Assembly (NCBI GenBank): GCA_005799265.1
Contig: SYHD01000348.1
Span: 1-33,329, forward strand
DNA: 33,329 bases
Direction: 5' to 3'
Source: Planctomycetia bacterium
GTDB lineage: Bacteria; Planctomycetota; Planctomycetia; Gemmatales; Gemmataceae
The first letter of the stretch is position 1. Each line of letters starts with the position of its first letter. A program made the position numbers and the translations under genes. Of this stretch, positions 24,083 through 30,425 are shown piece by piece. A model generated the notes under the pieces. That model was not told where the DNA came from. It did not search any database and saw only the letters and a list, made by a program, of their open reading frames with translations.

Positions 24083-24116
24083 ATCGCGGGCGCTGCAACA
24101 CGAGCGCTAAACGGAT
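24083..24116. repeat. Degenerate family-2 repeat
   Basis: CGGGCGCTGCAACACGAGCGCTAAACGG contains the GAGCGCTAAAC arm of the repeat and a weakened left arm. It lies between the lipoprotein start and the stop of the gene at 24122, again at a gene 3' end. Confidence 0.45.
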
Positions 24117-24121
24117 GCGGT

Positions 24122-24604
24122 TTATTTCCAACCCAGCACGCGGAACACTTCGTCCTGGACCTCGTTCATCTCGGCGTCGCTCAGGCGTGGATTGACGACT
24201 TCATGCTTCGCGCCGGTTCCCATATGCGTGAGCATGATCTTCTCGGCGCCGTCCACCAGCACGGATGACTCATACCGTAAGCGCCGTCGGCGCAGCAAGA
24301 GCAACGCGACGACATAGCGAAAATTGATGCGCCCCGGTTCGGTCTCCCCTTGCAGCCGTTGGAAGCAATCTTCCAGGAGATCGTCATCGAAGCGCGGCCT
24401 GACTTTCTCGGTGCCGGCCTGCACGCGCCCCGTCCAGAAGCTGACGGCATCCGTGGGGGGACCTACCCAGGCTTCCACGCTGAAGTCCTTGCGCACGAAC
24501 TGCCTATCTTCTTCGACCAGCGCGGAGAAATAACGCTCGCCCACCTGCAAATCCCTGCCGGTGACGGCACAACGCCGCGAGTTGGGTTGAATCTGGTAGT
24601 CCAT
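24122..24604 (-). CDS. Conserved-type protein of unknown function
   Basis: A 160-residue soluble protein without signal peptide or membrane segment. It opens MDYQIQPNSRRCAVTGRDLQVGERYFSALVEEDRQFVRKDF, a pattern (CAVTG, GERYFS, VRKDFS, then GPP and FW) that I associate with planctomycete conserved hypotheticals; function is unknown. The single Cys-x-x-x-Gly does not make a metal site. The C-terminal half is helical and charged (EAEMNEVQDEVF-type ending). I start at ATG 24604 because the sequence before it reads poorly; a longer frame to 24655 exists. It is followed by the LolB-like lipoprotein gene 82 bases downstream. Confidence 0.68.
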   Translation of the reverse strand: MDYQIQPNSRRCAVTGRDLQVGERYFSALVEEDRQFVRKDFSVEAWVGPPTDAVSFWTGRVQAGTEKVRPRFDDDLLEDCFQRLQGETEPGRINFRYVVALLLLRRRRLRYESSVLVDGAEKIMLTHMGTGAKHEVVNPRLSDAEMNEVQDEVFRVLGWK

Positions 24605-24903
24605 ACCGACAGTCCCGGGATTTTCCGGGCCTTCCACAGCGCCAAAGGTGCTCACGAATACGGCAGCTTCAATAGGGTGTTCGAGGTCTCAATGGCGCAT
24701 TACTTTACATTCTCATCGTATCGTCTCATGCTTGTAAAGAGCAAGATGTCCGGTAGGACATCGCCATCTTGAGCGAGTTGGCAGGAGTCGGGCGTTACCG
24801 TCGTTTGCAACGTTCCGGTTGCGGAAAGTTGAACGAATGCACGGGCTAGCTCGTGCGGGTAAATTGCGACGACCAATCGAGCCGGGCCAAGAGGAAGCGG
24901 GGT
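24605..24903. other. Gap of 299 bases with two short palindromes
   Basis: No gene is seen. GATGTCC-ggta-GGACATC (24745-24762) is a perfect 7-bp hairpin that can refold with the flanking CAAGATG/CATCTTG (24742-24748 and 24765-24771). GCACGGGCTAGCTCGTGC (24839-24856) is a palindrome with a single G-T pair. Both look like dispersed short repeats. CTTTACA and TGTAAAG flank 24717-24734 nearby. No clear promoter was found. Confidence 0.5.
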
Positions 24904-26373
24904 TTACTCCTTCTTTTGACACTTCTGCAGCACGTCATCCAGCTCAAACGGCGTCGGGATGCCCCAGCCTGTTTGCGTGAAGGAGACTAAGCCATCGCTG
25001 TCGATGACGACGATGCGCGGCGTTTGCTCGACGCCGAAGGTCAAACGCATGCCGTTACCGTCGTGGATCGGGAACGTCAGCCGTAAATCCTGATGCTGCT
25101 TGCGGACGGCGTCGCCATTCGGTGCAACGGCCATGGCGAGAATCATCACGGGCGGCCCGTTTCTTTCGCTGAGTCGTTTCGCGTAGGCGAGGAGTTCTTT
25201 GCCAAGTTCCGTCGCCGGGTTGTAGAAGAACACCAGCGTCGGCTTGCCGTGCTTGGCCTTGAACTGAGTCGCGTGCTCTTGCGTCAGAGCGCTGAGGACG
25301 AAATCCGGTGCGCGATGGCCGATGCCCAGGCCGCGCATGGGAAGATGGGCCGGCTCCTCGGCGACGTGCGGCACGGGTATCTCGCCCTTCTTCGCGTTTT
25401 CGAGAATCGACTTGAGATGGACGAATACATGACGGTAGGCGGAATTTTGTGCCCGGTCGAGATGCCCCGTCAGGCGTTGCAGTTGAATGTCGATCTGCGT
25501 GCGGTTCTGCGCTGGCTCTTTGATGAGCATCTGCGTCGTGTCGTAAGTTTCGCTCGCTTTGAGCATCTCCTGCATGCGCTCCTGGAACAGGATGTTCGGA
25601 TAGCGCAAATGGCTCTCCAGCTCATAGCGGACACTGACGCGCTCGGTCGGGTGTTCGCGGGCCGGGTCGCGGCGTTCGATGATGCGTTCAACTTTTTGAG
25701 CGACGTTAAGCTGTGGGTGCAGCCAGACGATGTCGCGCCGGCGCCAGGCGACCTGATCGGCGCGGGCGCGGTCCCAGTCCTCGGTTTTTTGCTCGCCTAC
25801 CACTTTGATGCACGAGATGCCGCCGCTCGATTCCATGCCGACCACTTGCCAGCGCATGAGCGGCCGGCCTTCCTCGGGAACCTCCCACGTATAATTGCGG
25901 CCAACTTTTGTCAGCGGCACGGTGACCAGGAAGCCGCATTCGAGCGTCGGCGGACCCTTGAGCGGAATCTGTACGAGGCGTTTGTCGCGATTGCGGATGC
26001 GGCCTTGCAATTCGACCTGGGCGAGTTCGAGGCGCAGCGAGGTTGGCCCGTCGTTCACCTTTTCCTTGGGCGCGGCGACCGGTATGATGGGAAGTTTCTT
26101 GGCCAGTGGGTCGCTGCCGTCGTGCAAACGCAGCGAGGTCAGGAAGGCAACGCGCCAATCCTTGACGCCGGCTTCGAGAACGAGCAGGTTGGCGTCGAGA
26201 CGATAACGCGTCTGCCGCTCGAAATTCTGGCCGAGGACTTCGTCCATGAACTCGCCGCGATAGATCAGTTCAAGGCCGGGCGCGATTTGCGGCGTCAATT
26301 GCCAGTCAGCGCGATCGCCGCCGGGTTGGGCCAGCATCAGGGCGCAGGAGAGCAAGCAGATCGACGTGTGCAT
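24904..26373 (-). CDS. Secreted protein with cysteine-less thioredoxin-like domain
   Basis: A 489-residue exported protein. Residues 1-16 or so are a signal peptide. The central 330 residues (beta-rich, then helical) match nothing I know. The C-terminal 140 residues are a redoxin/TlpA-type thioredoxin fold: GHRAPDFVLSALTQEHATQF, KPTLVFFYNPATELGKELLAYA, VMILAMAVAP, GVEQTPRIVVIDSDGLV. In TlpA-like proteins the position of NPATELGK carries a WCxxC active site; here neither cysteine is present, so it is unlikely to be a disulfide oxidoreductase. The ATG at 26373 is preceded by GGAGG and its own promoter. The gene stands alone; the divergent membrane protein gene starts 210 bases away. Confidence 0.82.
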   Translation of the reverse strand: MHTSICLLSCALMLAQPGGDRADWQLTPQIAPGLELIYRGEFMDEVLGQNFERQTRYRLDANLLVLEAGVKDWRVAFLTSLRLHDGSDPLAKKLPIIPVAAPKEKVNDGPTSLRLELAQVELQGRIRNRDKRLVQIPLKGPPTLECGFLVTVPLTKVGRNYTWEVPEEGRPLMRWQVVGMESSGGISCIKVVGEQKTEDWDRARADQVAWRRRDIVWLHPQLNVAQKVERIIERRDPAREHPTERVSVRYELESHLRYPNILFQERMQEMLKASETYDTTQMLIKEPAQNRTQIDIQLQRLTGHLDRAQNSAYRHVFVHLKSILENAKKGEIPVPHVAEEPAHLPMRGLGIGHRAPDFVLSALTQEHATQFKAKHGKPTLVFFYNPATELGKELLAYAKRLSERNGPPVMILAMAVAPNGDAVRKQHQDLRLTFPIHDGNGMRLTFGVEQTPRIVVIDSDGLVSFTQTGWGIPTPFELDDVLQKCQKKE

Positions 26374-26399
26374 GGGGGCCTCCGTAAATAGGGCGCGGG

Positions 26400-26427
26400 A
26401 CTATAACATAGCGGCTCTTTTCGACAA
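26400..26427 (-). promoter_or_regulatory. Promoter of the thioredoxin-like gene
   Basis: On the minus strand TTGTCG (26427-26422) and TATAGT (26405-26400) are 16 bases apart, leaving a short leader of about 20 bases. The -35 hexamer is identical to that of the peroxidase promoter at 529. Confidence 0.55.
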
Positions 26428-26507
26428 GCGACGTTTTCTGCCGCTTGTCACCTAGCGCTCGGAATGGAGCACGGGGGCCCTAAGCCGCAAGCGACACGCC
26501 AGCATTC

Positions 26508-26536
26508 TTGGCCCACTTGTGGGAATCGGCTACAAT
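26508..26536 (+). promoter_or_regulatory. Promoter of the membrane protein gene
   Basis: TTGGCC (26508-26513) and TACAAT (26531-26536) are 17 bases apart. Transcription would begin near 26543, about 42 bases before the GTG start. Confidence 0.55.
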
Positions 26537-26584
26537 GCCCGCATCGCCGAGCTTCGTCTCCTATCCGAAATTACGGAGTCGATC

Positions 26585-27400
26585 GTGCTAGGGTTGTTCT
26601 TCATCCTTGTTTTGATGTTCGCCACCTTGACGGTTCTGCTCTGGGCGGGCTCATATTTTTTCCAGGGCTACATCTACACCGAGCCATCGCCGGGGATGTT
26701 CTGGCAGGCGCCCGCCGCGGGGTTCTTGTTGACGATCGGCTTCGCGATCTGGGCGTTAGCGATCGCCATGGGGGACCGCTCAAGTCCGACGAATCGCCCC
26801 ATTGACACACTCATGCGATTCAGCCCGCGCGACGAAATGCTCGACCGTCCCGCGCCGCTCATCTGGGCGGTCAAGGCCGATCGCCGCAAGCCCGGCGAGT
26901 TCAAGGACGGCGAATCGACGCTCTACGAAAGCAAACGCGAGGGTCCGAACCGGTTTCAATACAAGGACAAGACGACCAATCCGCGTCCCTGGCAGCCGCA
27001 GGACATCGTCGCGCTGGATGTGGAAAAGAACGACGGCACGAAATGGCGATTCAATTACGTCCCCGGCGGCGAAGGCGCATACGGCTATTTCGTCAGCCAG
27101 GACGGCTGGGTCATCGAGGTGGACAAGTACAATGCGCCGACCGGGATTCCGGTGAAGTTTTTCTACGGCCGGCTGATCTGGAACCTGGCCTTCAACTTCG
27201 GCCATCTGTTCGGCTGGTTCATCGCGTTGTGGGTGGTGTTGCGTTTTCAATGGCCGCATGCGCTAGGCTTCGCGCTGGTGCTGTGGGTGCTGTTCACCCT
27301 CATCTTTCTGCCGATGCTCCTGGGCTACGCCGGCGAGGTCGCGGTGAGCCGGCAGACGCGCGCGGCGCTGGTGTATTTTTTCCTGCCGCTTGCGGCTTAG
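26585..27400 (+). CDS. Membrane protein of unknown function, four or more helices
   Basis: A 271-residue integral membrane protein. Two hydrophobic segments at the start (LGLFFILVLMFATLTVLLWAG and a GFLLTIGFAIWALAIAM segment), a soluble domain of about 120 residues (KDGESTLYESKREG to IPVKFFYG) and two more helices at the end. No family recognised. I start at GTG 26585, with GGAG six bases upstream and a promoter at 26508; the frame also has an ATG at 26519, but it lies upstream of the predicted transcription start. The last codons and stop (CTGCCGCTTGCGGCTTAG) match the head of the family-2 repeat, so the C-terminal LPLAA seems to be repeat-derived. The copper-amine-oxidase-like gene follows on the same strand. 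Confidence 0.72.
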   Translation: MLGLFFILVLMFATLTVLLWAGSYFFQGYIYTEPSPGMFWQAPAAGFLLTIGFAIWALAIAMGDRSSPTNRPIDTLMRFSPRDEMLDRPAPLIWAVKADRRKPGEFKDGESTLYESKREGPNRFQYKDKTTNPRPWQPQDIVALDVEKNDGTKWRFNYVPGGEGAYGYFVSQDGWVIEVDKYNAPTGIPVKFFYGRLIWNLAFNFGHLFGWFIALWVVLRFQWPHALGFALVLWVLFTLIFLPMLLGYAGEVAVSRQTRAALVYFFLPLAA

Positions 27401-27410
27401 CGCCGTATTT

Positions 27411-27522
27411 CTCCCCTCTCCCCTGTACTCAGGGGAGAGGGGCCGGGGGTGAGGGGGCTGGCACCCGCGAAAAATGCACCCCTCACCCCAACCCCTCTCC
27501 GCCGATTACGGGAGAGAGGGGC
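27411..27522. repeat. Paired family-1 repeat unit C (BIME-like)
   Basis: Left copy: CCCCTCTCCCCT (27413-27424)/AGGGGAGAGGGG (27431-27442), perfect 12-bp stem, tail CCGGGGGTGAGGGGG. Right copy: tail CCCCTCACCCCAA from 27479 and stem CCCCTCTC (27492-27499)/GAGAGGGG near 27514-27521. Orientation is the same as in A and B, with the shortest spacer, about 20 bases. It separates the membrane protein gene from the copper-amine-oxidase-like gene. Confidence 0.8.
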
Positions 27523-27568
27523 TTCTAAAACAGCTTCCAAGCCGCAACAAAAGGGGGGGCGAATCGTC

Positions 27569-28723
27569 ATGACGTGGTCGCGCAGTATTGCCTTGACGTT
27601 CTTCATCACACTCGTCGGCCTGGCGGGCTTCACGGCAACTCCACAGCAGCCCGCGCCGAAGGATCCGCCGAAGCCGGCCAACGAAGTGATCCAGACGTTC
27701 CCGTCGAACGACGTGGCCCAGACCGCGTGGAAGGTGCGCTGGGCGACCGCCGCGGGCTACGGTCTCATCATCCAGGACGCCTGGTTCCAGCGCGGACCCA
27801 AGGAACCGTGGATGCAAGTTCTCGGCGACGCCCGTCTGGCCGAAATGTTTGTCCCCTATCACTCCGGCAGCCCGCGCTTCTGGGATGTGTCGTACAATTT
27901 CGCGCTGGTCACGCTCAACAAGGAAGCCGCCGGTCCGTTCGGCAAGTTGCTCAACGAGCCGGCCAACGTCGTTCACGAAGTGCGCGACCGCGGCGTCATG
28001 TGGGTCGATACCGCGACCGGCGTGCGCCGCGGCCAAAAGCTCGTCCTCTGGGCCTGTCTCGACGCCGCCAACTATCGCTACATCATCGAGTACGGCTTCC
28101 AGGACGAAGGCACCGTCACCTTCCGCGTCGGCTCCACAGGCCGCAATTACTCGTCGCGCGAGTTCGAGGGGCACATGCACAATGGCCTGTGGCGCGTCGA
28201 CGTTAACCTCGACGGCCCGGCCAACAACTCCGTCAATGTCATGGAACACATCGAGACGCCGGACGATCCAGGCAAGGCCAAGACCGTGATGCGGCCGTTC
28301 AACAAGGGAATCGAAGGCCCTGAGGATTGGCACGCCGACAAGTTCACGATGCTCAACATCAGCAACGACAAGAAGAAGAACATTCGCAAAATGTCGATCT
28401 CCTACGACGTGGTGTCGATGCGCATGGGCAACGCGCGCCATTACGGGCAAGGCGAGCAATGCACGCAGCACGACTTCTGGGTGACGGTCAATCGCAAGGA
28501 TGAGATGTACTACCCGAAGGTACACGAATACGCCAAGAAGGGAACGAAGATTACGAACGCTGACGTGGTGCTCTGGCACAGCACGCCGTGCCATCATGAG
28601 CCGCGTTCGGAAGATGGCGAATTCCGCAAAGACGATTTCGTCGGCACCACGCCCGTGAACTGGGCGGGCTTTGATTTGCGGCCACGAAACGTGTCTGATC
28701 GAACGCCGCATTTGGCGTACTGA
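27569..28723 (+). CDS. Short secreted copper amine oxidase-like protein
   Basis: Copper amine oxidases deaminate primary amines using copper and a topaquinone made from a tyrosine. This 384-residue protein has a signal peptide (about 1-23) and then only the catalytic beta-sandwich; full enzymes are about 650-760 residues. Landmarks line up in order: AEMFVPYHSGSPRFWDVS (base-Asp region), AANYRYIIEYGF with the putative quinone tyrosine Y169, HMH at 202-204 followed by WRVDVNLDGPANNSV, WHSTPCHHEPRSED with H342/H343, and RPRNVSDRTPHL at the end. Asn-Tyr is kept but followed by Arg, not the usual Asp/Glu, so cofactor formation is uncertain. ATG 27569 is preceded by a G-run. It is a lone gene after repeat unit C. 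Confidence 0.75.
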   Translation: MTWSRSIALTFFITLVGLAGFTATPQQPAPKDPPKPANEVIQTFPSNDVAQTAWKVRWATAAGYGLIIQDAWFQRGPKEPWMQVLGDARLAEMFVPYHSGSPRFWDVSYNFALVTLNKEAAGPFGKLLNEPANVVHEVRDRGVMWVDTATGVRRGQKLVLWACLDAANYRYIIEYGFQDEGTVTFRVGSTGRNYSSREFEGHMHNGLWRVDVNLDGPANNSVNVMEHIETPDDPGKAKTVMRPFNKGIEGPEDWHADKFTMLNISNDKKKNIRKMSISYDVVSMRMGNARHYGQGEQCTQHDFWVTVNRKDEMYYPKVHEYAKKGTKITNADVVLWHSTPCHHEPRSEDGEFRKDDFVGTTPVNWAGFDLRPRNVSDRTPHLAY

Positions 28724-28732
28724 TTGGTTTTT

Positions 28733-28787
28733 GTTTAGCGCTCGCTACCGCGCGACAGTTGCTGTAACGCATCAGCGAGCGCTAAAC
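28733..28787. repeat. Family-2 palindromic repeat at convergent gene ends
   Basis: GTTTAGCGCTCGCT (28733-28746) is perfectly complementary to 28774-28787, a 14-bp stem around 27 bases. It lies between the stops of the amine-oxidase-like and yidD genes, which converge, and is preceded by a T-run (GGTTTTTG), so it may also end transcription from either side. Confidence 0.75.
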
Positions 28788-28795
28788 GAATTCCA

Positions 28796-29041
28796 TCACG
28801 GCGGATCATACCCCCCGCGCGTCCACGGCCCGCAGCGGCAGATCCGCCAGATCCCCTTCGCACACCCCTTGCACGGGCCGTCCTTGCGCACCGCCTCGAT
28901 GAAATACTCGCTGCAACTCGGATAATAGCGGCACACCTTCGGCAACATCGGCCCCAGAACGATCTGGTAGAAGCGCACCGGCAGAATCAACAGCAAGCTG
29001 AAGCTCCAGCGCACCAACATCAGACACCAGCCGAGCATCAC
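28796..29041 (-). CDS. yidD: Membrane protein insertion efficiency factor YidD
   Basis: An 81-residue protein with a single N-terminal membrane segment (VRWSFSLLLILPVRFYQIVLGPML) and the family signature CRYYPSCSEYFIEAV, followed by RCGPWTRGGYDPP at the end. YidD assists YidC in inserting membrane proteins. Here the middle contains two extra cysteines (KDGPCKGCAKG) compared with the usual KHG..KG. Its ATG overlaps the rnpA stop by four bases, so the two are translationally coupled. No yidC gene is within the window. Confidence 0.92.
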   Translation of the reverse strand: MMLGWCLMLVRWSFSLLLILPVRFYQIVLGPMLPKVCRYYPSCSEYFIEAVRKDGPCKGCAKGIWRICRCGPWTRGGYDPP

Positions 29042-29397
29042 GATTTTTCCTTGGGCGTCAACCTTCGCGCCAAGGTCGGCACGAGCGTGGAGAGCGCGTC
29101 CTTCACGTCGTCCAGCGTCGGCTCCTTCGACGAGCGCGGCAGTAGGATCAAGTCATACCCCGCCGGCAACTCGGCGCGCGTCGCGCGGAACGCTTCGCGG
29201 TAGAGGCGCTTGAAGCGATTGCGTGCCACCGCGTTGCCGATCTTGCGCGACACCGACAGGCCGACGCGCGAGTGGCCGAGCTCGTTCGCCAGGCCGTAGA
29301 CGATGAGCCATTGATTGCTGACGGAGCACTTGCGCTCGTACACGCGCTTGAAGTCGGTGGAGGAGCGCAGGCGGTCTTGCTTACGAAACGTCAACAT
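29038..29397 (-). CDS. rnpA: Ribonuclease P protein component
   Basis: A 119-residue basic RNA-binding protein, the protein subunit of the ribozyme that matures tRNA 5' ends. It begins FRKQDRLRSSTDFKRVYER and carries the invariant RNR motif as ARNRFKRLYREAFR, then YDLILLPR. The gene is three bases from the stop of the DnaJ-like gene and overlaps yidD. In most bacteria rpmH (ribosomal protein L34) lies directly upstream; it is not present here. Confidence 0.95.
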   Translation of the reverse strand: MLTFRKQDRLRSSTDFKRVYERKCSVSNQWLIVYGLANELGHSRVGLSVSRKIGNAVARNRFKRLYREAFRATRAELPAGYDLILLPRSSKEPTLDDVKDALSTLVPTLARRLTPKEKS

Positions 29398-29400
29398 GGG

Positions 29401-30300
29401 CTACTCCCAGGGCGGCCCCACGCGCGGCTGCTGCGGATGGCACTGAGCGAATTGCTCGATCAGCTTGCGGCTTTGCTCATCCGGCGCGGCGGGAACAACG
29501 ATCTTGAGCTCGACATACTGATGCCCGCCCTTGACGCCCTTGCCCTTGAGCCGCAGACGGGCGCCGCTGGAGGTGCCCGCGGGAATTTTGACGGTGAGCT
29601 TGCTGCCGTCGAGCGTGGGCACGTCGATCTTGGCGCCGAGGATCGCTTCGGCAACGCTGATCGGCGCGGTGAGCAAGAGGTCGTTACCCTCGCGGCGGAA
29701 GTAAGGGTGTGCGTCAATGTGGAGCTTCAGATGGATATCGCCGCCGCCGGGGCCCTGGCCCGCGAGGCGCAAGGTTTGCCCCTCGTCAACGCCAGCGGGG
29801 ATCTTGACATCGATGCTGCGTTCGTTGATGGACAGCGAGAGTTTGCCGCCGAGGACCGCGGTCTCGAAGGGGATAGCAATTTCATGAATACTCGGCTCGC
29901 GCGGTTCGGTGCGTCGGCCGCGTTTGCCTGAGCGGGAGCCGAACGCGTCCGCGAAGCCGCCCATCCCGCCGAAGCGGCCCAGGATTTCGTCGAGCTGGCT
30001 GGGGTCGATGTCCGTCGCCTGTCCGAAGCCGCCGCCGAAAGGAATACCGCCTTGCTGGCCGTTCCAGCCGTCGGGCATATCGGGACCGACGCTGCCGAAG
30101 CGATCATATTTGGCGCGCTTTTTCTTGTCGCTCAAGACGGCAAACGCCTCCTGGATTTCCTTGAAACGCGTCTCGGCCTGCTTGTCGCCGGGGTTACGGT
30201 CGGGATGATGTTCGCGCGCCAACTTGCGATAGGCGGCCTTGATCTCGGCGTCGCTGGCGTCCTTTTGCACGCCCAGGATGTCGTAGTATTTGGTTGGCAT
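29401..30300 (-). CDS. CbpA-type DnaJ co-chaperone (no zinc finger)
   Basis: A 299-residue J-domain protein that stimulates an Hsp70 partner. It has the J domain (residues 1-68, with HPD at 32-34 in [11 protein letters not shown]), a Gly/Phe-rich linker (about 70-120, with GGGFGQ and [11 protein letters not shown]) and the two beta-barrel substrate-binding domains ([20 protein letters not shown] and [21 protein letters not shown]). The cysteine-rich zinc-finger region of DnaJ is missing, which places it with CbpA. I start at ATG 30298-30300 ([11 protein letters not shown]), the standard start; two ATGs further upstream are in frame. It is the first gene of the operon with rnpA and yidD. Confidence 0.93.
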   Translation of the reverse strand: MPTKYYDILGVQKDASDAEIKAAYRKLAREHHPDRNPGDKQAETRFKEIQEAFAVLSDKKKRAKYDRFGSVGPDMPDGWNGQQGGIPFGGGFGQATDIDPSQLDEILGRFGGMGGFADAFGSRSGKRGRRTEPREPSIHEIAIPFETAVLGGKLSLSINERSIDVKIPAGVDEGQTLRLAGQGPGGGDIHLKLHIDAHPYFRREGNDLLLTAPISVAEAILGAKIDVPTLDGSKLTVKIPAGTSSGARLRLKGKGVKGGHQYVELKIVVPAAPDEQSRKLIEQFAQCHPQQPRVGPPWE

Positions 30301-30364
30301 CTGCATTATTCCGTTTTTTTTCACGCGCGAGTGGGCGAGCGCTCAACTACAAGCGGCATTGACT

Positions 30365-30373
30365 ATTATACCA
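30365..30373 (-). promoter_or_regulatory. Extended -10 promoter of the dnaJ-like/rnpA/yidD operon
   Basis: On the minus strand TGGTATAAT is a perfect -10 with the TGn extension. The region 17 bases upstream has no good -35, as is common with extended -10 promoters. The leader would be about 60 bases and contains a remnant of the family-2 repeat (GAGCGCTC near 30339-30346). Confidence 0.5.
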
Positions 30374-30425
30374 GTCTTCTGATTCAATCGGGAGTGTCGT
30401 AAAATTCGTCCCGGGAACGCTGCCA

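Noticed and set aside
24710-24740. CTTTACA...TGTAAAG inverted pair as an operator
   Set aside because: Arms are only seven bases and 23 bases apart; no regulator gene or second copy supports it.
25093-26391. 432-codon plus-strand frame opposite the thioredoxin-like gene
   Set aside because: Shadow frame; the minus strand has signal peptide, ribosome binding site, promoter and redoxin fold.
27506-28711. 401-codon minus-strand frame opposite the amine-oxidase-like gene
   Set aside because: Shadow frame; the plus strand carries the ordered amine oxidase landmarks.
28796-30300. Replication origin near rnpA
   Set aside because: rnpA and yidD lie near oriC in some bacteria, but I saw no cluster of DnaA boxes, no dnaA and no AT-rich unwinding region here.
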